64,000 nt of DNA from CAYNNQ01 sp964398785. GTDB taxonomy: Bacteria; Desulfobacterota; Desulfovibrionia; Desulfovibrionales; Desulfonatronovibrionaceae. Under the pieces are notes generated by a model. The model did no database searches, had not been told where the DNA came from, and saw nothing but the letters and a program-made list of their open reading frames with translations. The translations under genes were made by a program, and so were the position numbers. This document shows, in pieces, positions 27,153-35,749 of the stretch. Each line of letters opens with the position of its first letter. Position 1 is the stretch's first letter. The stretch is taken from contig CAYNNQ010000003.1 in NCBI GenBank assembly GCA_964398785.1, positions 68,735 through 132,734 of the forward strand, read 5' to 3'.

Positions 27153-27620
27153 ATGCAAAAATGGGATGATGTGCTTCTGGAACTGCAGGCTGGCCTAGGG
27201 AACGGATACCTAGAAGACAATCAGATCCTCAATGTCCCGGGAGTATCCATAGCCTTCAAACTGGACCCCAATTACTATCTGGCCCCCATTTCCCTTTTCA
27301 CCAAGCGCCTCGCTTATCTCAGTGCCAAAACACCTACCAAGGTACGGTCGGCCCTGATAAATACCGGCAACCTGATCACCCGTAACAAAACCCGGGAATA
27401 CACCCTAAATGTGGCTGTAACCTGGCCCGGACTTAGCAAACCGGTACCCATCCAGGCCGGATTCATAGTGACCGAATTCATAGAGCGCGCCCTGCGCATC
27501 CATGCCCGCATGCCCGACCCCCTGCCTGTCGGGGAACTACAAATAGCCTCCCGGGATCAGAAAAAAGTCCAGAAATTCTTTGGAGAAAAAACGGCTCCTT
27601 ATGCCCTGGCATTCGCCTAA
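27153..27620 (+). CDS. Hypothetical protein
   Basis: This 155-residue soluble protein of no recognised family has neither a signal peptide nor membrane segments. It mixes alpha and beta with a hydrophobic central region (TREYTLNVAVTWPGLSKP) and a basic C-terminus. A purine-rich AGGCGGTAGAGG precedes ATG 27153. The region upstream (26933-27152) is the only promoter space for it. Reading frame length, composition and ribosome site support a real gene. Confidence 0.6.
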   Translation: MQKWDDVLLELQAGLGNGYLEDNQILNVPGVSIAFKLDPNYYLAPISLFTKRLAYLSAKTPTKVRSALINTGNLITRNKTREYTLNVAVTWPGLSKPVPIQAGFIVTEFIERALRIHARMPDPLPVGELQIASRDQKKVQKFFGEKTAPYALAFA

Positions 27621-27724
27621 CTCTGATTTTTGCTCCCTAAAGACAACTAATGCTTGCCCTTCTCCAGGAGTTGGACTAAATTTCCTTTAAGGATGCAAAA
27701 TAAAACTCCAAGATCGAAAAGATT

Positions 27725-28765
27725 ATGCACAGAAGAGCGCTATTAAAGGGTGCGGTGGCCGGTGCCATAGCCCCACTTTTTGCCGTTTCCGGACGCTCCG
27801 ACCCGAATTACCACAGCGAGCCCGGAGTCCGGATAATGGTTCCCCCGGACTACAATCCACCGGTCTACGGACAAAAAGGGAAAGAATATACCTACCGCTT
27901 GGGACAGGCGGTGCTGGATTACATCCAAAAGTTCTACTCCGGGAAGAAAATGCCCATCTGGGGATGCGCCCCGGAAGAAACCGACCTGGAGAAAAGGATA
28001 ACCAACATTGCCTATTGGGTGGGCAAGGGCACGGCCAAATATCAAGGGATTTATCCTTTGGATCCGGCATGGATAATGGCCCAAATAATGGCCGAATCCT
28101 TTTTCCATGAATTCGCGATTTCCTCGGCCCTTGCCGTGGGTATCTGCCAATTCATATCCTCCACCGCCGAAAGATATGGACTGGTATGTGCGGACCAAAC
28201 CGACCTGCCACCGGAGGATCTCCGGCTTGCCCATCTTTCCAGTGAACTGGACAAATACTATTCCCTTTGGGACAGATTGAATGCGCTAAAAGATGAGAAC
28301 TGGATGTTCGGAAACGAGGACCAAGTCCTGCGCCGCGCTCTCAATGCCTTGAACAAAGGCGAAGACGCCCCATGGGCCAAAAGATACCTCCATCTTTTGG
28401 GCGAGGAGGAGAAGCTTATTAATGGAAGGGAGAGCGCAAGGCAGAACTATACCCGGTTTTTGGAGGCCAATTTTGAAGGCCGGAGCATCTTTGATCACTC
28501 CGATCTTAAATTCTTAAACCGCTTCGATCAACGCGTCACCTACACCGCCCCAATAATGGCCATGTCCGAGATGATGGCCGCTCACCTGAAAGAAAGACAG
28601 GGCAACATCCTCACCGCTACGGCCGGATACAATGCAGGCCTGGGCAACACCCGATCGGATTCCCGCCTTTACGCCCCTTTTGGGTTCATGCCCTCCTTCG
28701 AGGAAACAGTCGCCTACGTAAGCCGTATCGCAATAAACCACCACCAAATCATCTCCCGGATTTAA
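27725..28765 (+). CDS. Lytic transglycosylase (SLT domain), Tat-like signal
   Basis: This 346-residue protein has an N-terminus resembling a twin-arginine leader (MHRRALLKGAVAGAIAPLF), though the second residue after RR is not the classic Phe-Leu. The central region has the SLT fold: IMAQIMAESFFHEF carries the catalytic Glu, SSALAVGICQFISSTAERYGL corresponds to the GxMQxMPxTA motif, and TATAGYNAG is the final AYNAG motif. It cleaves peptidoglycan glycan strands in the periplasm. It sits alone; an assembly gap begins 100 bp downstream. Confidence 0.85.
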   Translation: MHRRALLKGAVAGAIAPLFAVSGRSDPNYHSEPGVRIMVPPDYNPPVYGQKGKEYTYRLGQAVLDYIQKFYSGKKMPIWGCAPEETDLEKRITNIAYWVGKGTAKYQGIYPLDPAWIMAQIMAESFFHEFAISSALAVGICQFISSTAERYGLVCADQTDLPPEDLRLAHLSSELDKYYSLWDRLNALKDENWMFGNEDQVLRRALNALNKGEDAPWAKRYLHLLGEEEKLINGRESARQNYTRFLEANFEGRSIFDHSDLKFLNRFDQRVTYTAPIMAMSEMMAAHLKERQGNILTATAGYNAGLGNTRSDSRLYAPFGFMPSFEETVAYVSRIAINHHQIISRI

Positions 28766-29121
28766 CCACTCCCCGGAAATCTCCTACTCTCCTCCCGGTA
28801 CAAGGCCATCTTCACTCACAACCGCCTGCTTTGCCGCGTTAAACACAAAAAAATGGCTCCACGATNNNNNNNNNNNNNNNNNNNNNNNNNNNNNNNNNNN
28901 NNNNNNNNNNNNNNNNNNNNNNNNNNNNNNNNNNNNNNNNNNNNNNNNNNNNNNNNNNNNNNNNNCCGAGTGCCACACCTATGATTCTCTTTTTAAAAAT
29001 CTCCTTGCCTAACTGCCTGAAGGCATGCTTATGGATATAAGTATAACCAATAATACTAAAAACTCCAGCGTGTTTCAGAGAGTAAAGAGATATTGGCACA
29101 AACAGACATTCAGATGGTTTT
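28766..29121. other. Intergenic region with assembly gap (100 N at 28866-28965)
   Basis: Bases 28866-28965 are exactly 100 N, which is a scaffold-join placeholder, so the true distance and any genes between the transglycosylase and the WYL regulator are unknown. The readable bases on both sides show no gene. Confidence 0.95.
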
Positions 29122-30099
29122 ATGACTAGCAAGAAAAAACTGCGCCTGCGCAGGTTATACACTCTTGTACAGCTTATAGGGGATGGAGAACATGCTACCC
29201 CGCTTGCTCTCATGCACCGTTTGGGTATAAGCAAGAGCCAATTGCATCGCGATTTGAAAGAGCTGCGCCATCTGGGGCTAGACACTTACTTCGACCGAAA
29301 AGAAAACAAATACGTCCTAAACTGCAATCCCTCGGACATAGCCAGATCCTTGAGTGCAAGCGAACAACTGGCCCTGGTCATTTCCCTGGTCCAACTGGGG
29401 GAAGCAAAGGACCCATACATCCTCCGCCAGTCGCGAAAAGCCGCGCGGAAAATCCTCAGGAACGCCGGGAGCCATCAGCCAGATTTTTTGGAAAAGACCC
29501 TGCGCCTACCCCAGACATCCAAGGGATACGGCTGTAAGCCGGATATCCTGGAAAATATACACAAAGCGCTCCAGGAAAAGCAGCGCGTAATAATACTTTA
29601 TTCCAAGCCAGGTGAGGATGCGGAAGAGTACGAGATCAATCCGTATCAGATATACATGTACAGCGGCAGCCCGTATATCGACGCCTTCACCTGGAAGAGG
29701 AATCAAATCCGCTGTTTCAAGATCTCACGCATCCATGAGGTCACTTTTACCGGGCTCACCTTTTCCCATTACCGGGACTATGATTTCCACGTGCATCACT
29801 GGGATTCCTTCGGGATGTTTAGCAACCGGGAGCCGGAGTGGGTGACAGTCTGGTTCTCCAACTTGGTGGCCCCATACATATGCGAAGAACTAGTGCATCA
29901 CTCACAAGAAATAACCAAAAACAGGGATAACTCCATACTTTATTCCGTCTGTGTATCCGAACCGCGGGAAGTACTCAAATGGGTCCTTCGCTGGGGGGAA
30001 AACGGAGAAGTACTTCGTCCCTCGTGGTTGCGGGAACTGGCCCGAAAAAAAGTCCGGGCCATGCTTTCCATTTATGAACGAGACATGGTAAAAGAATAA
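29122..30099 (+). CDS. WYL-domain transcriptional regulator
   Basis: This 325-residue regulator has an N-terminal helix-turn-helix (about 5-60, HRLGISKSQLHRDLKELRHLG), a WYL domain (about 150-235) and a WCX-type C-terminal extension (about 240-325). WYL domains bind nucleic acids or nucleotides and often control DNA-repair, CRISPR or phage-defence genes. Only one base separates its stop from the next ATG, so the HIRAN-like gene is almost certainly coexpressed. No operator can be named. The start codon has a weak ribosome site; upstream sequence is partly missing because of the gap. Confidence 0.88.
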   Translation: MTSKKKLRLRRLYTLVQLIGDGEHATPLALMHRLGISKSQLHRDLKELRHLGLDTYFDRKENKYVLNCNPSDIARSLSASEQLALVISLVQLGEAKDPYILRQSRKAARKILRNAGSHQPDFLEKTLRLPQTSKGYGCKPDILENIHKALQEKQRVIILYSKPGEDAEEYEINPYQIYMYSGSPYIDAFTWKRNQIRCFKISRIHEVTFTGLTFSHYRDYDFHVHHWDSFGMFSNREPEWVTVWFSNLVAPYICEELVHHSQEITKNRDNSILYSVCVSEPREVLKWVLRWGENGEVLRPSWLRELARKKVRAMLSIYERDMVKE

Positions 30100-30100
30100 A

Positions 30101-30964
30101 ATGCTCCATTTGGATACGCCGTGCGAAAAAATCGGTTTTGAAACAGGGAAGGATAACGCGGTTAGCTGTATACAAATCGCGACCGAGGATTTCCATTGGC
30201 AAATATATGCCTCCCCGAAAGGCCCAAAGCTAAGGGAATCAAAAGGACAAAAGCAAGCTCCTTTACTCCGCGAGGAAATAGAGCTGTGCGAACTGCAAAA
30301 GACTCTGAGCATAAGTATTTTCTCCCCAAAAGAAAAAGAATATGCCCATCTCAATCCGGAGGCCATAACTCGGGTGGCCAACCTGGCAATATATATCCAA
30401 GAAGGAGCCTGGACCTTGGCCGCATTGCACCTTGTGGCCTGCAAGTGCACTCAATGCCCGCGTCTAGCCGAGTTGTTCCGGGAACTTATCCCCTGGGAAA
30501 CGCGACAGGCCCTCTGGGCCAGCGCCTTGCTCACTACCAGGGACATAAAAAACAACGGAAAGGCATTGGATCTGTGGTGCCTCGGGGAAGCCCGTCTCCA
30601 GCGGGAGGTCGAGGCAAAGAAAATCATTCAGCTAACAAACACATTTTACACCTCCATATCAGGCAGTCACCTCCTGTGGGAATACAAAATGGAGATGGAA
30701 GAAGCCCTGGAAAAGAAACTGATCTTCCCCGGCCAGAAGTTCGCCCTAGCCCCGGATAATTACTACAATGCCCGCAAGATAACCGCCTTTTCCCCGCGGG
30801 GAAAAATCGGCAACCTGCCCCACCACCTGACCAAGGCCCTCACCCCTTGCTTGGCCAAAGGAGAGGTCTTCTATGGAGAAGTGGTCCGTATCCTTGGCTC
30901 CTGGCGCAACAACGATGACCGTCTGGCCATAAAGGTATACAGGATGCCAGCAAATACTTCTTGA
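30101..30964 (+). CDS. HIRAN-like domain protein coupled to the WYL regulator
   Basis: This 287-residue protein has a C-terminal about 80 residues that read like a HIRAN domain: KFALAPDNYYNARKITAF matches the LxxEPDNPYDPNAIxV core and GKIGNLPHHLTKAL matches GYLPxxxAxxL. HIRAN domains recognise 3' DNA ends or stalled forks in eukaryotic HLTF and occur in many bacterial proteins. The N-terminal 200 residues are unknown, with a compact CKCTQC cysteine motif near 114-119 that may bind metal. It starts 1 bp after the WYL gene. A DNA-damage or defence-related role is inferred from this pairing only. Confidence 0.65.
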   Translation: MLHLDTPCEKIGFETGKDNAVSCIQIATEDFHWQIYASPKGPKLRESKGQKQAPLLREEIELCELQKTLSISIFSPKEKEYAHLNPEAITRVANLAIYIQEGAWTLAALHLVACKCTQCPRLAELFRELIPWETRQALWASALLTTRDIKNNGKALDLWCLGEARLQREVEAKKIIQLTNTFYTSISGSHLLWEYKMEMEEALEKKLIFPGQKFALAPDNYYNARKITAFSPRGKIGNLPHHLTKALTPCLAKGEVFYGEVVRILGSWRNNDDRLAIKVYRMPANTS

Positions 30965-31018
30965 TATTTCCTTCCTTTACACCGGGTATATACCCCTCTG
31001 TTTTCAGACACCCCCCTT

Positions 31019-31047
31019 TTGACACCTGGCGGATAAACTGCTAACCA
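31019..31047 (+). promoter_or_regulatory. Candidate sigma-70 promoter of the TetR-symporter operon
   Basis: A perfect -35 TTGACA (31019-31024) is followed after 17 bp by TAACCA (31042-31047), a weak -10. It lies immediately before the dyad at 31049. Confidence 0.45.
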
Positions 31048-31048
31048 A

Positions 31049-31061
31049 TGACCTTTGGTCA
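31049..31061. promoter_or_regulatory. Palindromic operator TGACCTTTGGTCA
   Basis: A perfect 13-bp dyad lies just downstream of the candidate -10 and upstream of the TetR start. A further half-site, TGACC, follows at 31067-31071. This is the expected location and form for an autoregulatory TetR operator. Confidence 0.6.
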
Positions 31062-31083
31062 GAAAATGACCAGAGGTAAAAAA

Positions 31084-31731
31084 ATGGCCCAAAAACAGCG
31101 GGAAAAATCCAAACAAACGCACAAGGAACTTATGGATGCGGCCTACTCCCTTTTCGAGGAGAAAGGATTCGTTGCCACAAGTATTGCGGAGATAACCGAA
31201 CGAGCCGGTTACGCCAAAGGGAACTTCTACCGGCATTGGAAGAGCAAGGACGAACTCTTTCTGGATATAATGTCCGAGCGTCTGCAACACTACCGGGAAC
31301 AAAGGGAGTACTATCTGCAACAGGCCCGGAGCATAGAAGACATAACCCGGATCATCATCTCCTTTCTGGAAAATATGATCGAGGACCATACCTGGTCCAA
31401 GGTGTTTTTGGAATTTACAGTGCACAGTTTCCGGCACGAGGAAACCAAAAGCATGCTGCACCATAGCCGGTACCGCTTATCCAGCACGCTTTTTTCCCAG
31501 CTTTTCCAGCCGCTTGTTCCAGATCGGGAATGCACCCGCAAGCTGGGGGCTTTGGTAACCGCGCTTTTTGAGGGTTTTTTGATCCAGCAGGCATTAAACA
31601 GCCATATCCTGGACAAGGAAGACCTGCGAGAGGCCATTTTCACCCTGGCTCAAAGCTATCTTCCGGAACTCGAAGAGAGCGGTACAGGCGATTATACGCA
31701 TTCACCCACTAACCACAGGAAAGAACTATGA
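31084..31731 (+). CDS. TetR/AcrR-family regulator
   Basis: This 215-residue regulator starts at ATG 31084 with GAGG 7 bp upstream. The longer frame to 31048 would put the operator dyad inside the coding sequence. The HTH (about 10-57, TSIAEITERAGYAKGNFYRHWKSKDELF) is typical TetR. The C-terminal ligand domain is of the TetR_C type, about 60-205, with no named subfamily. Its stop overlaps the next ATG as ATGA, so it is translated together with the symporter accessory gene and probably controls uptake of the transported solute. Confidence 0.9.
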   Translation: MAQKQREKSKQTHKELMDAAYSLFEEKGFVATSIAEITERAGYAKGNFYRHWKSKDELFLDIMSERLQHYREQREYYLQQARSIEDITRIIISFLENMIEDHTWSKVFLEFTVHSFRHEETKSMLHHSRYRLSSTLFSQLFQPLVPDRECTRKLGALVTALFEGFLIQQALNSHILDKEDLREAIFTLAQSYLPELEESGTGDYTHSPTNHRKEL

Positions 31732-31859
31732 TTGGACTAGGGAGTATCGGAGCGGCTCTGGCCTTCTGGCTGAGCATCGGGGCAGCCGCGCTTTGCGTGG
31801 TTTACGGCCTGCTTAGCTGGAACAACGAAGGCCCTCCGGATGTGGATCAGGACCAGTAG
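31728..31859 (+). CDS. Symporter small accessory protein
   Basis: This 43-residue single-helix membrane protein is encoded between the regulator and the transporter. It is shorter than most ORF cut-offs. It reads MIGLGSIGAALAFWLSIGAA at the N-terminus, then a conserved-looking LLSWNN and a short acidic tail. Small accessory proteins of exactly this type precede sodium:solute symporters in many bacteria. It overlaps the TetR stop by ATGA and precedes the symporter by 60 bp. Confidence 0.8.
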   Translation: MIGLGSIGAALAFWLSIGAAALCVVYGLLSWNNEGPPDVDQDQ

Positions 31860-31919
31860 ATACAACCTCCCGCCCGGTAACCCGCCGGAGGAAAAGGGAG
31901 CAGGCAACAGGCGGTAGAA

Positions 31920-33530
31920 ATGCTGATAAAAATCCTAGTCATGCTCGGCTATATAGGGATAATCGCCTTCCTTGGCTATAAAGGATGGAAGGAAACCCGG
32001 TTGGCCCGGGATTACATGCTGGCCGGAAGTAAAATGAACCCTTTTATTATGGCCTTTTCCTACGGAGCGACATTCATTTCCACCTCGGCCATCATCGGGT
32101 TCGGCGGGGCGGCCGGGCTCTTCGGTTTTCCTCTTTTATGGCTCACTTTCGCCAATATATTCGTGGGCATCTTCCTGGCCATGATCTTTTTCGGCAAAAG
32201 GACCCGTCGCATGGGAGTGGCCCTGCAGAGCCTCACCTTTCCCGAACTCTTGGGCAGACGCTACGATTCCTCTTTCATCCAGGGCTTCTCCGGAGCAATG
32301 ATTTTCCTGTTCATCCCGGTTTACTCCGCAGCCGTACTTATCGGTATTTCCCGGATAATCGAAGTTTCCCTGCATATCCCTTATAACATGGTCCTGGTTC
32401 TGATCACCCTCATCTTGACCGCCTATGTCCTAACCGGGGGACTTAAAGCGGTTATGTACACGGACGCCTTCCAGGGATGCATAATGTTCGTCATGATGCT
32501 CATCCTTTTGTTCTATACGTACAGCACACTGGGTGGGGTAGTGGAAGCCCACCAGACCCTGACCGGCATGGCCGATCTCATGCCGGACAAACTACAGAAA
32601 GGGGGCATGCTGGGATGGACCCAGGGAGCAGCTTTCCCCTCGCCCTTATGGCTAGTCATATATACGACCATTGTTTACGGAGTGGGGATAGGGGTGCTGG
32701 CCCAGCCACAGTTGGCCGTCCGTTTCATGACCGTCCCTGCGGACAAGAGCCTGAACCGCGCGATATTGTACGGAGGGGTGTTCATACTGTTCATGACCGG
32801 GGCCGCTTTTATTGTCGGGGCCTTGTCCAATGCTGTCTTCTACCAGGAGTTCGAAAAAATCTCTATTGCCATGGCCCATGGGAATATAGACAAAATAATT
32901 CCCGTATATATCGAAAAAATCATGCCCCCCTGGTTCGCGGCCCTTTTTCTGGTGGCCATGTTTGCCGCGGCCATGTCCACCCTTTCCTCGCAGTACCATG
33001 TGGGGGGGACTTCCCTGGGACGGGATCTGTTTGAAAAGGGACTGCGGTTCTCCAGACAAAGCTCCATTACTTTGAGCCGCTCCGGTGTCTTTCTGACCAT
33101 TGTGGCTACTTTGGTCTGGGCCTGGGTACTGCCGGAATCAATCATTGCCCGGGCTACCGCCTTCTTCTTTGGCCTCTGCGCCGCGTCCTTTCTTCCAGCC
33201 TATGCCTGCGGTCTGTACTGGAAGGGAACCACCAAGGCGGGGGCAGTCTCATCCATTACCGGAGGCTTTATCGTATCCATGTTCTGGCTCTTGTTCATCC
33301 ACAAAAAAGAAGCTGCAGCAATAGGACTGTGCCAGTATCTGTCCGGGCAGACCACCCTGGTCTCCGGGGCCACCGCCGGCAGTTGGGTGTGGTTCCTGCA
33401 GTGGTTGGATCCCAATGTAGTAGCCCTTCCAGTGTCCTTTCTGCTCATTTTGGCAGTCAGCCTGCTCACCCGCAGGTATTCCCCGGAACATATCCGGAGT
33501 TGCTGGAAAAACTTCGGTGGATTCGGATAA
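31920..33530 (+). CDS. Sodium:solute symporter (SSS family)
   Basis: This 536-residue polytopic inner-membrane transporter has 12-13 helices and the SSS family core: SYGATFISTSAIIGFGGAAG in helix 2, TGGLKAVMYTDAFQG in the middle, and AAAMSTLSSQYHVGGTSLGRD later. It couples Na+ to uptake of an organic solute; acetate, proline and pantothenate-type carriers share these motifs, and the substrate cannot be chosen. It is the third gene of the TetR operon. Charged and cysteine content is ordinary. Confidence 0.93.
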   Translation: MLIKILVMLGYIGIIAFLGYKGWKETRLARDYMLAGSKMNPFIMAFSYGATFISTSAIIGFGGAAGLFGFPLLWLTFANIFVGIFLAMIFFGKRTRRMGVALQSLTFPELLGRRYDSSFIQGFSGAMIFLFIPVYSAAVLIGISRIIEVSLHIPYNMVLVLITLILTAYVLTGGLKAVMYTDAFQGCIMFVMMLILLFYTYSTLGGVVEAHQTLTGMADLMPDKLQKGGMLGWTQGAAFPSPLWLVIYTTIVYGVGIGVLAQPQLAVRFMTVPADKSLNRAILYGGVFILFMTGAAFIVGALSNAVFYQEFEKISIAMAHGNIDKIIPVYIEKIMPPWFAALFLVAMFAAAMSTLSSQYHVGGTSLGRDLFEKGLRFSRQSSITLSRSGVFLTIVATLVWAWVLPESIIARATAFFFGLCAASFLPAYACGLYWKGTTKAGAVSSITGGFIVSMFWLLFIHKKEAAAIGLCQYLSGQTTLVSGATAGSWVWFLQWLDPNVVALPVSFLLILAVSLLTRRYSPEHIRSCWKNFGGFG

Positions 33531-33570
33531 AACGATAAAATACCAGCAGATTAAATGCATTTTTAGTATA

Positions 33571-33838
33571 TTTTTGGATGCCCAACTACCGGCCCGGTGT
33601 TTTCTAGGTCCGGCCAAAAGGGGGATGCTTGCCCCCTCCGGACTCTAGTTTTGAAAGGGAGAAAAAGTTTGGCAGCATTCAAGGTGGTATTTTTGCCAGT
33701 CTGCATTAAGAGCCCGATTCTCGGTCCGGCTTCCCCCTTTTGGCCGGACCAAGAAAACGCGCGGGCCTCTCGTTAAAAGCATCCAAAAACATCAGGCGAA
33801 AAAAATATAAAAAATCCACACGCTGTGTCCAAGAGCCG
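33571..33838 (+). repeat. Family B element, copy B3, left-truncated
   Basis: It carries the long-type B interior (CTACCGGCCCGGTGTTTTCT to CGCGCGGGCCTCTCGTTAAA) and a complete R end (CACACGCTGTGTCCAAGAGCC), but the L end is missing: after TTTTTGGATGCCCAAC the sequence leaves the consensus. It abuts the A7 fragment. Confidence 0.75.
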
Positions 33839-33845
33839 GAAAATA

Positions 33846-33886
33846 AACGCCGTTAAAATGGAAAAGGGCCATTTCCGGATGGAAAC
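33846..33886 (+). repeat. Family A right-end fragment, copy A7
   Basis: Only the last 41 bp of an A element remain (ACGCCGTTAAAATGGAAAAG to CCGGATGGAAAC). It lies directly between B3 and the glycosyltransferase start codon, which is 15 bp away. Confidence 0.8.
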
Positions 33887-33900
33887 TAAGTGACGGAGAT

Positions 33901-35385
33901 ATGCGCATCCCCACCAGCATTCGCATCCCGGACGAGATCGGACAGCCCAAGACGGTTTCCGGAGACGAAAAACACTACGTCCTATTCCAGGAAGGCGAAA
34001 CGGACCTCTTTCTTGGGCTAGGGCCCGACCCGCGGGTCCCGCTCAATCTGGCCCGTGGGAGTCGGGCCTGTTATCTGGAGAACCCGGAGTTCATTTCCCG
34101 CATGCCTGGAGATTGGACAAAAAGGGTCCCTCACGGATTCCACCGCTTGGAAGAGACGGAAATCCACTCCCCCCGTAAATGGCGTATCTGGCTATATCGT
34201 CCTGCACTGCGTCTTTTCCCCTCTTTCTGGAGCGGCGTCCTTGCCCGTCTAAGGATGGGGACAAATGAGGCAGAACGTGCTCCGGACAAGGACCTGGTTT
34301 TTTTGGCCTCTCCGGGCAACGGACTCCTCACCCTGGAGATGGAGCATGCCTTGCGTGCCGAAGGCATGCGAGTCCGTCTTCTAAAGGAAGATATCCCTCC
34401 TCCGGATATGGCCCGTATACTGAATGATGCCCCCCCGGCACATTTCCTAAGCATCAATTTCCAAAGCATAGATGGACTTGGAGAAAATCTGGGTCTTCTG
34501 GAAAGAGCGGGCAGTGCGGTGCATGTATGGTGCGTAGACAATCCGGCTCACCTTTTGACCGGCATGAAATGCCAAAAATGGAAGGAAATAAATCTCTTTG
34601 TGACCGATCACTGGTTTATCTCCCCCCTCCAAAGCCTGGGCGCACAAAACATCTTCCATCTGCCCCTGGCCGGGAGCCCGGAACTTTTCTACCCAAAAAA
34701 CCAAGATGTCCCGCGCCGGGATTATCTCTTTGTCGGGCGCTCCAGATTTCCGGACAAAAAAAACTTTTTCCGCGGACAGGAACTGGACCCCGGTCTTCGC
34801 AGCGAAGCACAGGCCATGCTCAAAACAGGACAACGGCCTGATTTCGCTTGGTGGCTAAAAAAAACACGGGCCCGGATTTGGCCCGGCAATGAAATACGCA
34901 AAGCCGGATTCGGAGCGGAAGAAATCGCCCGGGAATGGCGCCGGGAAGTGCTCCGCGCAGCAGGAAACACCCGCGCTTTGACCATAATCGGGGACGAAGA
35001 TTGGTCCCCACTGGTCCCTGAGGCCGAGGTGCTTCCCCCAGTGGACTACTACAGCCAGCTCGCTGATCTGTATGCCCGTGCAGGGATTAATCTGAACATA
35101 ACCAGTATGCTCCTGCCCTGCGGATTGACCCAGCGCCATTTCGATGTCTGGCTGGCCGGAGGTTTCCTTGTAACCGATACCACTTCCGGGTTGGACATTT
35201 TTCCCGAAGAACTCGTTCGGGAACATTCCTTTACGGACACGGACTCCATGCTGAGAATATTTGACACCCTGGAATCCAGTCCGCGCCTAAAATCCGATTT
35301 GATCCGCGCCTATCAGCGAGAAATAGTTTCCCGGCATACCTACAGGCACCGGATACAAAAAATTTTAAACTGCGACCGCGGCTGA
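33901..35385 (+). CDS. CgeB-type glycosyltransferase
   Basis: This 494-residue protein has the DUF3880 plus glycosyl-transferase-1-like arrangement of CgeB proteins. The N-terminal half contains DLVFLASPGNGLLTLEMEHA and VWCVDNPAHLL. The C-terminal donor-binding half contains LYARAGINLNITSMLLPCGLTQRHFDVWLAGG. It probably transfers a sugar to a surface polysaccharide or protein such as flagellin. No other glycan genes adjoin it. A truncated A repeat ends 15 bp before the ATG, so the ribosome site (GACGGAG) lies just outside the repeat. Confidence 0.85.
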   Translation: MRIPTSIRIPDEIGQPKTVSGDEKHYVLFQEGETDLFLGLGPDPRVPLNLARGSRACYLENPEFISRMPGDWTKRVPHGFHRLEETEIHSPRKWRIWLYRPALRLFPSFWSGVLARLRMGTNEAERAPDKDLVFLASPGNGLLTLEMEHALRAEGMRVRLLKEDIPPPDMARILNDAPPAHFLSINFQSIDGLGENLGLLERAGSAVHVWCVDNPAHLLTGMKCQKWKEINLFVTDHWFISPLQSLGAQNIFHLPLAGSPELFYPKNQDVPRRDYLFVGRSRFPDKKNFFRGQELDPGLRSEAQAMLKTGQRPDFAWWLKKTRARIWPGNEIRKAGFGAEEIAREWRREVLRAAGNTRALTIIGDEDWSPLVPEAEVLPPVDYYSQLADLYARAGINLNITSMLLPCGLTQRHFDVWLAGGFLVTDTTSGLDIFPEELVREHSFTDTDSMLRIFDTLESSPRLKSDLIRAYQREIVSRHTYRHRIQKILNCDRG

Positions 35386-35398
35386 CTCCACGAGCCAG

Positions 35399-35581
35399 TT
35401 CTTATCCGGAAATTCAAAAATTTCCGGGTTTAGAAATATCACGTTTCCAATTCGGAAATGAAGTTTCTTCCTGTTTAACAAAAAAACTAAGTAATTATGA
35501 GTGAGCGTATCCTAATACGTGATCGAATAATTACAAAAATTGACCCCGTTAAAATGCAAAAGGGCCATTTCCGGATGGAAA
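35399..35581 (+). repeat. Family A MITE-like element, copy A4
   Basis: This 183-bp full-length A element is flanked by a perfect 8-bp direct repeat CGAGCCAG at 35391-35398 and 35582-35589, the cleanest target duplication of the family. Its ends pair as the 16-bp imperfect inverted repeat. It lies 20 bp upstream of the infA promoter. Confidence 0.9.
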
Positions 35582-35600
35582 CGAGCCAGCCGCCTATTCC

Positions 35601-35629
35601 TTGACATCCCCCTGAGCGTGACTTAACAA
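35601..35629 (+). promoter_or_regulatory. Candidate sigma-70 promoter of infA
   Basis: A perfect -35 TTGACA at 35601-35606 is followed after a 17-bp spacer by TAACAA (35624-35629). The predicted leader to the infA ATG is about 115 nt. Confidence 0.5.
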
Positions 35630-35749
35630 TTATCAACTTTAATCAGACCGATCCGAATAGTTCCGGACAAACAACGGAATAAATACATCTTGAAAACTGC
35701 GAAACAGGACAAAAGATATTCCGCAATATTTTATTAGGAGTCGTTTTTT

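Noticed and set aside
31048..31083. ATG 31048 as the start of the TetR protein
   Set aside because: It would place the 13-bp dyad inside the coding region and lacks a ribosome site; ATG 31084 has GAGG 7 bp upstream.
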